From JAEHDI01 sp035455185 (lineage in GTDB: Bacteria; Acidobacteriota; Terriglobia; Bryobacterales; Bryobacteraceae): a stretch of 9,667 nucleotides of DNA. The position numbers were made by a program, and so were the translations under genes. Where the stretch lies: positions 1-9,667 of the forward strand of contig DATIFQ010000511.1 in NCBI GenBank assembly GCA_035455185.1. Direction: 5' to 3'. The number at the start of each line of letters is the position of its first letter. The first letter of the stretch is position 1. Positions 1 through 6,741 of the stretch are shown here, piece by piece. The notes under the pieces are model-generated. The model saw only the letters and a program-made list of their open reading frames with translations. It was not told the DNA's origin and searched no databases.

Positions 1-278
1 CTCTGCCCGGCGATGCGCTGATTGACGGCGGCGTCGCTGAGCTTTTGCCGGATCACTCTGCCCGAATCAAGTCTGGCGCCCGCCTCGGCCGATGCGGAAT
101 CGGGGATCCAGGCGAGCTCCCGCGCGGCGAACCGGGCAGATGCCGCCTTTTCGGCCGCAAGAACGTAGTCTTCATAGGCATCCAGGGCAAGGGGCTCCAG
201 AACCGTCGTACACCGCGCTGCCCAGCACATTCCGCTGAACCCGCAGGCCAGCACCAGCAATCTGAAAGGAGGGCTCAT
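1..278 (-). CDS. Secreted protein of unknown function, N-terminal part (gene runs off the left edge)
   Basis: The reverse strand is open from an ATG at 278-276 to the window edge, giving 92 residues with no stop. The start ATG overlaps the TGA of the regulator gene upstream (ATGA, 275-278), which suggests translational coupling; no strong ribosome site is seen. The protein begins MSPPFRLLVLACGFSGMCWA, a typical signal peptide likely cleaved after WAA around residue 21, so it is probably exported. The mature part is helical and alanine-rich (YEDYVLAAEKAASARFAAR), followed by ELAWIPDS and a basic stretch. This style resembles hypothetical secreted proteins common in Acidobacteriota, but I cannot name a family. 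The coupling to the regulator suggests a shared role, perhaps as sensor partner or target; that is inference. The C-terminal part is outside the window. Confidence 0.75.
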   Translation of the reverse strand, partial: MSPPFRLLVLACGFSGMCWAARCTTVLEPLALDAYEDYVLAAEKAASARFAARELAWIPDSASAEAGARLDSGRVIRQKLSDAAVNQRIAGQ

Positions 279-2200
279 CGATGGAGAGCGGCCACTAGCC
301 GGATGAACTCGGGATTAGCGGCCAGCTTGCCAGCGCGGGGCTCGACACGCAGGTACATCAGGTAATCACAGCGCTCGCCGACCGCCTTCCACCCCAACTG
401 AAGGGCCCTCGCAACGTCACCCATCGAGTAGTAGATCGACGCAAGGTAGAATGCCGGAACATACCGCGTGCGCGACATCTCTTCGAGGCGGGCCAACTCC
501 TTCCTGGCATCCGCGATCTTGCCAGCGGCTGCATATGCGCTTGCCAGAGCCGCGACGGGGCCAGGGCTGCCGCCCGAGAGCGCCACCGCCTGTTGGAACT
601 CGTCAATGGCCTCCGAGAACATCCCTTTCTGTTGGTACGCCATGCCCAGCGTCTGGTGCGCCAGGGGAAGCCGAGGCTCCAGATCAACCACCGAACGATA
701 CTGCCCGATCGCCTCGTCGTAACGCCTGGCGTAATAATGGCACCACCCGATCCCGATGTTAATGCCGGGCGAAAGCGGTTCAAGTCGAAGCGCCTCACGC
801 ATCTGTTCGGCAGCCTTACTCAGGTCGCCGGCGGCCATGTAGTAGTGGCTGAACCAATGATGCGCCGTGGCGGAGTTCGGGTTCAGCGCCAGCGCGCGAG
901 AGAACTCCTTTTCAGCAGCCTGAAGGTCCCAGTCATACGACAGTTTGACGTAGGCAAGCGAGGTGTGAGCGTCGGCGAGGTTCGGCTCCAACTCGAGGGC
1001 CCTCTGCGCCGCGGTCTTGGCCAGGGGCATGGCTTTCACAGGCGGCATTCCGTCGACCCCGATCGACCCCAGCAATGCGTAGGAGTCCGCCAAACCGCTG
1101 TAAGCAAGCGCATAGGCTGGGTCCAGCGCGATTGCCTGCTGGAAGTATTGCACGGCGCGTCTCAACCCGTCCTCTGTCCGGCGGTTCCAGAAGTGCCGCC
1201 CACGAAGGTAGGCGTCCAGTGCTTCGGGATTGACCGTCCGGTTTGTGCGGAGGTTGCGTTTCTCCTCTGCGGTGATGGTCACCTGAATCTCGCCGGCGAT
1301 GGCTTCGGCCACTGCCGCCTCCAGAGTCAAAACGTCCGTCATGTCCCGTTCGTAGTAGTTCGCCCAATATACGGCTCGTGTGCCGGGGTCGATCAACTGG
1401 GCGTCGATTCGGACTCGCTGCCCCGAACGGAGCACTGTCCCAGTGAGGATCCGGTTGACCGACTGATCCCGGAGGACTTTGCTGAGAGCTGCTGGCTTCT
1501 CCCGCAGAGCCGACTCCGACGCTAAGGAAATGACGCGGAGGCTGCCCAACTTGGCCAAAGCTGTGACCAAAGCCTGTGTCATACCCTCGGCAAAGTAGTC
1601 CTGACCGGGGCCCGTCTCCAGACTGCGGAACGAGAAAACGGCTAGCGTGGTGCGAGGCGTCCTTACCGGAGCGCTTAAGCTGCCCGGCCGTGACCGAAAC
1701 AGGTACACGGTCAGAGCTGCGACTCCTGCCAGCACTAGGAGGAGTGCACCGGCCAACACAAGCCGGTTCCGTCTCATCCCCTCCGGAGAAGGCTGGAGTT
1801 GCACCGCGTCCGCCGGGGTGGCCGAGAGAGTCTCGCCCGCCGCCGGGCTGTCCGTTTCCAGGGCGGCGGTGCGGACCGGCGCCACGAACCGGTAGCCGCG
1901 TCTATGGAAGGTTTCGATATAGACCGGTTCCTGCCCGACATCTCCGAAGGTCTTCCTCAGCAGGGAGACATTCCGAGCGAGGGCGCCCTCTTCCACGTAG
2001 ACATCGGGCCAGACGGTCTTCATCAGGTCGCCCTTGTCGACCATCCGGCCTGGATTCTCGAGCAGAGCCAGCAGCGTGGCAATTACCTTTGGCGGAAGCG
2101 AAACCACTTCCTCACCGCGGTGTAGCAGTCGCTCACGCGTGTCAATCCGGTAAGGGCCAAACTCGTAGCACCGAGATTGCGGGGACGCCATGGTTCCCAT
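275..2200 (-). CDS. Membrane-anchored winged-helix transcriptional regulator with TPR repeats (CadC/ToxR-like architecture)
   Basis: The protein has 641 residues from the ATG at 2200. An OmpR/PhoB-type winged helix spans about residues 14-108: it begins YEFGPYRID, contains the LVDKG-like MVDKGDLMKTVWPD segment, and ends with the wing motif HRRGYRFVAPV. A proline/alanine linker follows, then one hydrophobic membrane helix at about 145-168. Next comes a FlgO/TolB-N-like domain at about 186-310 (LAVFSFRSLE, DYFAEGMTQALVTAL, ILTGTVLRSGQRVRIDAQL). The C-terminal half, about 330-600, is a run of TPR repeats with the usual spacing (AIALDPAYALAYSGLADSY, ALALNPNSATAHHWFSHYY, AVALSGGSPG). The domain order predicts a cytoplasmic DNA-binding head and a periplasmic TPR sensor, like CadC or ToxR. 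Possible starts are GTG 2230 (no ribosome site), ATG 2200 and ATG 2191; I prefer 2200 because a GGGA lies about 10 bases upstream. The gene is divergent from the TRAP operon and overlaps the next gene by 4 bases. The ligand and target promoters are unknown. Confidence 0.9.
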   Translation of the reverse strand: MGTMASPQSRCYEFGPYRIDTRERLLHRGEEVVSLPPKVIATLLALLENPGRMVDKGDLMKTVWPDVYVEEGALARNVSLLRKTFGDVGQEPVYIETFHRRGYRFVAPVRTAALETDSPAAGETLSATPADAVQLQPSPEGMRRNRLVLAGALLLVLAGVAALTVYLFRSRPGSLSAPVRTPRTTLAVFSFRSLETGPGQDYFAEGMTQALVTALAKLGSLRVISLASESALREKPAALSKVLRDQSVNRILTGTVLRSGQRVRIDAQLIDPGTRAVYWANYYERDMTDVLTLEAAVAEAIAGEIQVTITAEEKRNLRTNRTVNPEALDAYLRGRHFWNRRTEDGLRRAVQYFQQAIALDPAYALAYSGLADSYALLGSIGVDGMPPVKAMPLAKTAAQRALELEPNLADAHTSLAYVKLSYDWDLQAAEKEFSRALALNPNSATAHHWFSHYYMAAGDLSKAAEQMREALRLEPLSPGINIGIGWCHYYARRYDEAIGQYRSVVDLEPRLPLAHQTLGMAYQQKGMFSEAIDEFQQAVALSGGSPGPVAALASAYAAAGKIADARKELARLEEMSRTRYVPAFYLASIYYSMGDVARALQLGWKAVGERCDYLMYLRVEPRAGKLAANPEFIRLVAALHR

Positions 2201-2265
2201 CTGCCGAAAGTCCCGTTCCTGTGCCAGCACGAGAGACTAGGCGACGTACGAGGCCGGAACCATCG

Positions 2266-2298
2266 CATCAGGATTCTATCAGAGTTTCATCAGGGTTT
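2266..2298. promoter_or_regulatory. Three tandem 11-bp direct repeats, probable regulator binding site
   Basis: Three adjacent 11-base units lie in the divergent intergenic region: CATCAGGATTC (2266-2276), TATCAGAGTTT (2277-2287) and CATCAGGGTTT (2288-2298). The ATCAG core recurs at exactly one helical turn and each unit ends in a T-rich half. OmpR/PhoB-family winged-helix proteins typically bind head-to-tail on direct repeats of about 10-11 bp, and such a protein is encoded next door. A minus-strand TAGAAT (2278-2273), a possible -10 for the regulator gene, lies inside the array, so autoregulation is plausible. The array could also activate the plus-strand operon. The repeat structure is seen directly; the binding partner is inferred. 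Confidence 0.6.
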
Positions 2299-2317
2299 CC
2301 GAAGGACGCTGACGAGG

Positions 2318-2365
2318 CTTGCGTACACACTTGATTCTGGCCTGAGACGAGACGCAAGGCCAGGA
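2318..2365 (+). promoter_or_regulatory. Overlapping stem-loops in the leader of the lipoprotein/TRAP operon
   Basis: CTGGCCT (2337-2343) pairs perfectly with AGGCCAG (2357-2363) across a 13-base loop, and can extend by a G-U and a T-A pair to 2335/2365. A second perfect 7-bp pair, CTTGCGT (2318-2324) with ACGCAAG (2352-2358), shares bases 2357-2358 with the first, so the two stems exclude each other. The first stem ends only three bases before the GGAGG ribosome site (2369-2373). If transcribed, this could modulate translation initiation. There is no U-tract, so it does not look like an intrinsic terminator. The transcription start is unknown, so part of the structure may be promoter DNA instead. 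Confidence 0.3.
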
Positions 2366-2378
2366 AACGGAGGTGTTT

Positions 2379-2915
2379 ATGAGGATGGCCATCGTAGCTG
2401 TTGCGTTGCTAATGGCCGGTTGCACAGCGTCACTCCATCCGCTTTACAGCGAGGACGACGCCGTATTCGATCCGATGTTGTTGGGGACCTGGCGGGAATC
2501 CGAGGGTGAGAAGTTCTTTGTGTCAGTCCGCGCCGAGAACGCGGCCTATCGCGTTATCTACTACGACGGTGAGGGAAGCGGCGCGTTCAAGGCACGGCTG
2601 GTCGAGCTACAAGGCAACCGGTTTGTAGACTTATACCCCGAGACACCGCCGTCTAAGAACGGGTTCTACAACGTTCATCTGATTCCGGCTCATAGCTTTG
2701 GGCGGATTTTGCTAGCCGGAGACCGACTCACAATCACCCTGCTCGACGCGGACTGGCTTCGCTCCGAACAGGCGAGCCAGGTTCTACTGGAGCGAATCTC
2801 TCTGGACGATTGCCAGGTCATCTCGGCGGCGACGGCGGACTTACGGCGCTTCGCGACAAAGTACGCCAGTACAAAAGCCTTTTCCGTTACGAGCGAGTGG
2901 GTACGAGAACAATGA
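2379..2915 (+). CDS. Small lipoprotein of unknown function, first gene of the TRAP operon
   Basis: The protein has 178 residues. The ATG at 2379 is preceded by GGAGG at 2369-2373 (5-base spacing), which makes it better than the in-frame GTG at 2373. The N terminus MRMAIVAVALLMAGC has a lipobox (MAGC, lipidation at Cys15), so the mature protein should be anchored to a membrane, facing the periplasm. The mature start CTASLHPLYSEDD is followed by FDPMLLGTWRES. This Cys-x(5)-P-Y...D...LLGTW arrangement recalls a group of short acidobacterial lipoproteins without known function. The rest alternates beta-prone segments (AYRVIYYDGEG, NRFVDLYPE, DRLTITLLDADWL), suggesting a compact beta-rich domain. 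It lies 78 bases upstream of tatT on the same strand with no terminator seen between them, so co-transcription is likely. A role as accessory subunit of the transporter is inference; I do not recognise the family. Confidence 0.85.
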   Translation: MRMAIVAVALLMAGCTASLHPLYSEDDAVFDPMLLGTWRESEGEKFFVSVRAENAAYRVIYYDGEGSGAFKARLVELQGNRFVDLYPETPPSKNGFYNVHLIPAHSFGRILLAGDRLTITLLDADWLRSEQASQVLLERISLDDCQVISAATADLRRFATKYASTKAFSVTSEWVREQ

Positions 2916-2993
2916 TTCGTCAGGTCCACGGGTATGCCCGGGGCAAGGCCATATGAACACGACGTGGGAATTCAGGACGTGGGGGCTTAAGTG

Positions 2994-3935
2994 ATGCATC
3001 TCCAAAGGATTCGGCAATTCGCCGGCGTTGCTTTGATCGCCGCCGTGTCGGTGGGATGTTCGATGAAAAGGATGGCGGTGAACAAGATCGGAAATGCCTT
3101 GGCCTCCGGAGGTTCCACGTACGAGAGTGACGAGGACCTCGAACTGGTCGGAGACGCATTGCCGTTCGGGTTGAAGCTCATTGAGAGCCTGCTGGCGGAA
3201 TCTCCGCGTCATCGCGCTCTCTTGCAGTCGGCTTGCCAGGGCTTCACAACCTACTCCTACCTTTACGTGCAGCAGGAGGCGGACCGGCTAGCTGACAACG
3301 ACCTTGACGCCGCTGACCGGCTGCGTGCCCGTGCGAGACGGCTGTTTTTGCGGGCACACCGCTACGGATTCCGCCTGCTGGAGACAACGGCGCCAAACGT
3401 CAGTGCTCAGATGACCGACGATCCCAAAGGCGCTACGCTGCGATTCCGGAAACGAACCGAAGTGCCGTCGTTGTACTGGAACGCCGCTGCTCTCGGCCTC
3501 GCGATCGCGGTATCCAAGCGCGACGCGGCGATGCTCGCCCGGCTGCCCGAGGTGGAAGCGCTGATCGGCCGGGCGGTGGAGCTCGACGACACGTGGGGCG
3601 ACGGTGCGCTCCACGAGTTTGAAGTAATCTTGGCCGGAGCCAAGCCGGGCAAGCCGGATTTTGATGCCATCGAAGTCCACTACCAGCGTGCCCTGACACT
3701 ATCCAAGGGCAAGCGGGCCAGTGTTCACGTGGCCTATGCCGAATCCGTTTCGGTGCCAAGACAGGACCGCGAAGGTTTCCGCGCCTCCCTGGAAAAAGCG
3801 CTGGCCGTGGACCCGGACCAGTATCCCGAGGTAAGGATTCCCAATCTCGCCGCCCAGCGCCGAGCCAGATGGCTGCTGGAGCGCGTGGATGAGCTGATAC
3901 TGCCGCCCGTTGCGGCACTTGAGGAGGAGAAATGA
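2994..3935 (+). CDS. tatT: TRAP transporter TatT-type lipoprotein (TPR-containing T component)
   Basis: The protein has 313 residues from the ATG at 2994, with GGGGG at 2981-2985 as a possible ribosome site; the overlapping GTG at 2991 is the alternative. A basic and hydrophobic N terminus leads to AVSVGC, a slightly atypical lipobox (Ser at -3, Cys22), so a periplasmic lipoprotein is expected. The sequence carries the TatT-family pattern: SDEDLELVGDALPFGLKLIESLL (about 46-67), then the helix ending FTTYSYLYVQQEAD (84-97), RARARRLFLRAHRYGFRLLE (111-130), SLYWNAAALGLAIAVSK (159-175), LIGRAVELDDTWGDGALHEF (190-209), the TPR-like HYQRALTLSKGKRA (229-242) and PNLAAQRRARWLL (283-295). TatT is known from the Treponema pallidum TPAT system (Tp0956), where it is a TPR lipoprotein that partners the solute-binding protein. 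Its stop overlaps the dctP start (ATGA, 3932-3935). Family assignment is strong; the substrate is unknown. Confidence 0.9.
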   Translation: MHLQRIRQFAGVALIAAVSVGCSMKRMAVNKIGNALASGGSTYESDEDLELVGDALPFGLKLIESLLAESPRHRALLQSACQGFTTYSYLYVQQEADRLADNDLDAADRLRARARRLFLRAHRYGFRLLETTAPNVSAQMTDDPKGATLRFRKRTEVPSLYWNAAALGLAIAVSKRDAAMLARLPEVEALIGRAVELDDTWGDGALHEFEVILAGAKPGKPDFDAIEVHYQRALTLSKGKRASVHVAYAESVSVPRQDREGFRASLEKALAVDPDQYPEVRIPNLAAQRRARWLLERVDELILPPVAALEEEK

Positions 3936-4933
3936 AAACGAAATTCTTCTTGGTGATTCTGTTCGCCTGGTCCGCCTTATTCGCACAAAAGCTTCAAGTC
4001 AACGTCGGCACCGCCGCACCCGAGGGATCACCGTGGCACGAGATTCTACAGAAGACCCGCCAAGACTGGAACCGAATCTCGGGCGGCAACCTCACCGTGC
4101 GTATTTATCCCAGCGGCGTGCTGGGCGACGAGGTCGAGATGATCCGGAAGGCGCGCATCGGCCAGTTGCAGGCCGTCGCAGTCTCGGGGGTTGGGCTGTC
4201 GCACATTGAGCCGGCAGCGGGCTGCCTCCAGATCCCGATGCTGATGGGTTCGTATGAGGAATTCGACTACGTGCGGGAACGAATTGCACCGCGGTTGGAG
4301 TCCCTCATCGCGCAAAAAGGCTTCATCGTGCTGCAATGGAGCGACGTCGGCTGGGTTCATTTCTTCACCAAGAAGCCCGCGAAGACGCCGGACGACATCC
4401 GCAAGCTGCGGCTGTTCACCTCGGCGGGGGATCCGGAGGGCGAGAGGCTGTACAAAGAGTTTGGTCTTCAGGTTGTCCCGCTGGCCGTGACGGACATGCT
4501 GCCGTCTCTGCAGACAAACCTGATCCAGGCTTTCGATGTTCCTCCGTTGTTCGCGATGTTGGACCAGTCTTTCGGTCTGGCGCCGAACATGATCGACGTG
4601 AAGTGGACGCCGCTCGCGGGCGCGACGCTGCTCAGCCGAAAGACGTGGGACCGAATCCCCGCCGAACAGCGGACGGAGTTGCTGCGGGCGTCGCGATCCG
4701 CGTCCGCGGGCGTCCGCGCGCAGGTCCGCAAGATGGGAGAGGATGCGATTGTCGAAATGCAGAAGCGCGGGCTCAACGTCATCAAGCTCGATCCCGCCAC
4801 ACTCTCCAAATGGCAGGTAGAGGCGAAGTCATCGTATCCGAAGATTCGCGGGGAAGTGGTACCGGCCGACCTGTTCGACGAGGTTGTGCGACTGCACAAT
4901 GAGTACCTCTCGAGGATGGGAGGCAAGGGGTAA
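3932..4933 (+). CDS. dctP: TRAP transporter periplasmic solute-binding protein (DctP/TatP)
   Basis: The protein has 333 residues, the usual DctP length. The start ATG lies just after GAGGAGGAG (3921-3929) and overlaps the tatT stop. A signal peptide of about 18 residues (MKTKFFLVILFAWSALFA) predicts export to the periplasm. DctP features in order are: VGTAAPEGSPWHEI (25-38), the GGNLTVRIYPSGVLGDEVEMI segment (51-71), IPMLMGSYEEF (101-111), then DDIRKLRLFTSAGDPEGERLYKEFGLQVVPL (154-184) and SLQTNLIQAFDVPP (192-205). Arg160 falls where DctP/SiaP proteins keep the arginine that holds a ligand carboxylate. The segment after LQTN reads AFDVPP instead of the sialate-type GQENP, so a sialic-acid specificity is not supported. 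The protein captures a solute and delivers it to the QM permease encoded directly downstream (TAATG overlap); TatT probably acts with it. The substrate cannot be read from sequence. Confidence 0.93.
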   Translation: MKTKFFLVILFAWSALFAQKLQVNVGTAAPEGSPWHEILQKTRQDWNRISGGNLTVRIYPSGVLGDEVEMIRKARIGQLQAVAVSGVGLSHIEPAAGCLQIPMLMGSYEEFDYVRERIAPRLESLIAQKGFIVLQWSDVGWVHFFTKKPAKTPDDIRKLRLFTSAGDPEGERLYKEFGLQVVPLAVTDMLPSLQTNLIQAFDVPPLFAMLDQSFGLAPNMIDVKWTPLAGATLLSRKTWDRIPAEQRTELLRASRSASAGVRAQVRKMGEDAIVEMQKRGLNVIKLDPATLSKWQVEAKSSYPKIRGEVVPADLFDEVVRLHNEYLSRMGGKG

Positions 4934-6741
4934 TGGAAACTTGCCGGACTCCAACGACGCGGATTGAAGCATGTGCGTCGATTGCCCTTCTCGGGTTGAT
5001 GGCCGCACTACCGCTCGCGGAGATTGCGGGCCGCAAGATCGCGGGCCACGGAATTCCGGGGTCCATCCCAATCGTCCAGCACCTCACCTTATGGATTACG
5101 TTTCTTGGAGCGGCGATGGCGGTGCGATCGGATCGTATGCTGGCCCTCTCCACGGCCACGTTCGTTTCTGAAACATGGCGTGCGCGCATACGAGTCCTGA
5201 CGTCCACCGTCGCCGTAGCCATTACCCTCTGTCTGGCCGCGGCCAGTCTCGAGCTTGCGCGGGTGGAGCGAGAGGCGGGTGATCTCGTCGCATGGGGTAT
5301 CCCGGTCTGGATTGCGATTGCGATCATGCCCGCCGGATTCGCGCTGATCGGATTCCGGCTCATCTGGAGTGCCGCGCCACACTGGAAAGGCCGCGCGGCG
5401 GCGGCAACCGGGCTGGCAATTCCGTTGTTGTTCCACAGCGTCTCCGCTTCCCGGAGCGCCGATCTGACGGTGGGCGCCGTGATTGCGATCCTCGGAGGCG
5501 CCGCACTTGGGATGCCAATTTTTGCCGTGCTGGGCGGGCTGGCGCTTCTCCTGTTTTGGAATGCCGGTGTATCGGCAGCGGCCGTCACGGCGGACATCTA
5601 CCGGCTGGCAGCCTCACCGATGCTCCCGGCGATCCCGTTGTTCACGCTCGGCGGGTATCTGCTCTCGGAGGGAGGCGCCGGCAAACGGCTCATGCGGACC
5701 TTCACCGCATTGGTGGGCTGGATGCCGGGCGGACTGGCGGTCGTTACTACTCTTCTGTTGGCCTTCTTCACACCGTTTACCGGCGCATCTGGAGTGACGA
5801 TCCTGTCGATGGGCGGGTTGCTGTTGCCGATGCTGGTTAAGGCGCGATACCCGGAGGGGACTTCCATCGGCCTGGTGACCGTTGCCGGCTCTATCGGGTT
5901 GTTGTTGCCGCCGAGTTTGCCCGTGATCCTCTATGGAATCTACGCGCAGACACCGATCGACCGGCTCTTTGTCGCCGGGCTGATACCCGGCTTCCTGCTG
6001 ATCGTGGCAGTGGCCGGATGGGGCGCTTGGCGTGGATGGTTCAGCGGTGCTCAACGTGTTCGTTTCGACGCGCGAGAGGCCGCCGCGGCAACATGGGATG
6101 CCAAATGGGAACTGCTGCTGCCCGTGGTAGTGCTGGCTGGGATGCTCGGCGGATTCGCCACGCTGGTGGAAGCGGCATCTCTGACGGTGCTTTACGCGCT
6201 CATCGTTGAATGCCTTGTTTACAGGGACCTCCGCGTGCGCTCCGACCTGCCCCGCATCGCCTCTGAGTGCGGGACGCTAGTGGGCGGGTTCCTGATCATC
6301 CTTGGCGTCGCCCTCGGCTTTACCAATTTCTTGATTCACGCGGAAATCCCGATGCAGGCGCTCACGTGGGTCAAGTTACACATTCACTCCAAACTTGTGT
6401 TCCTTCTGGCACTCAATGGCTTACTTCTCGTTGTAGGCGCATTGATGGATATCTACTCGGCCATTCTGGTGGTGGTCCCGCTGATCACGCCAATGGCGGC
6501 GGCATACGGGGTCCATCCGCTGCACCTGGGCGTCATTTTCCTCGCCAACATGGAGCTTGGCTACCTGACCCCGCCCATGGGGGAGAATCTCTTTCTTTCT
6601 TCGTTTCGCTTCGGGCGGCCACTCAGCCAGGTTTACGCGGACACACTGCCCTATTGCGCGATGCTCCTGGCGACGGTGCTCCTGATCACCTATGCGCCAT
6701 GGATCACCATGCTGCCCATTTCTTTCCTAGAGGGTGGATGA
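4933..6741 (+). CDS. dctQM: Fused TRAP transporter permease, small (DctQ) and large (DctM) subunits in one chain
   Basis: The protein has 602 residues and many membrane helices. The start overlaps the dctP stop by one base (TAATG), with GGGAGG at 4918-4923. Residues 1 to about 150 form a DctQ-like four-helix part (IVQHLTLWITFLGAAMAVRS, 47-66). A helix at about 157-170 probably connects it to the DctM part, about 176-600. DctM hallmarks are IPLFTLGGYLLSEGGAGKRL (234-253), FFTPFTGASGVTILSMGGLL (278-297), ARYPEGTSIGLVTVAGSIGLLLPPSLPVILYGI (304-336) and, near the end, ANMELGYLTPPMGENLFLSS (538-557). This subunit drives secondary uptake of the DctP-bound solute, normally with sodium or protons. 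Q-M fusions are well known in TRAP families and are the rule in many TPAT-type loci. It overlaps the next gene by four bases (ATGA, 6738-6741). No truncation or frameshift is seen. Confidence 0.94.
   Translation: METCRTPTTRIEACASIALLGLMAALPLAEIAGRKIAGHGIPGSIPIVQHLTLWITFLGAAMAVRSDRMLALSTATFVSETWRARIRVLTSTVAVAITLCLAAASLELARVEREAGDLVAWGIPVWIAIAIMPAGFALIGFRLIWSAAPHWKGRAAAATGLAIPLLFHSVSASRSADLTVGAVIAILGGAALGMPIFAVLGGLALLLFWNAGVSAAAVTADIYRLAASPMLPAIPLFTLGGYLLSEGGAGKRLMRTFTALVGWMPGGLAVVTTLLLAFFTPFTGASGVTILSMGGLLLPMLVKARYPEGTSIGLVTVAGSIGLLLPPSLPVILYGIYAQTPIDRLFVAGLIPGFLLIVAVAGWGAWRGWFSGAQRVRFDAREAAAATWDAKWELLLPVVVLAGMLGGFATLVEAASLTVLYALIVECLVYRDLRVRSDLPRIASECGTLVGGFLIILGVALGFTNFLIHAEIPMQALTWVKLHIHSKLVFLLALNGLLLVVGALMDIYSAILVVVPLITPMAAAYGVHPLHLGVIFLANMELGYLTPPMGENLFLSSFRFGRPLSQVYADTLPYCAMLLATVLLITYAPWITMLPISFLEGG

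Noticed and set aside
593..1525. Plus-strand 310-codon open frame
   Set aside because: Antisense to the TPR regulator; no family-like motifs, arginine/valine-rich composition typical of a GC-rich shadow frame.
1576..2334. Plus-strand 252-codon open frame
   Set aside because: Antisense to the winged-helix region; proline/arginine-rich shadow with no ribosome site or motif.
2953..2994. A 13-codon frame (MNTTWEFRTWGLK) ending at the tatT start
   Set aside because: It has an AAGG four bases upstream and its TGA overlaps the tatT ATG, so a coupling leader is conceivable, but a frame this short arises easily by chance and shows no regulatory codon pattern.
4782..5597. Minus-strand 271-codon open frame
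   Set aside because: Antisense to dctP/dctQM, which have clear family motifs; composition is alanine/arginine-rich shadow.
6267..6737. Upstream extension of the beta-barrel reading frame
   Set aside because: It overlaps dctQM in another frame; the internal ATG at 6738 has a ribosome site and starts a proper signal peptide.
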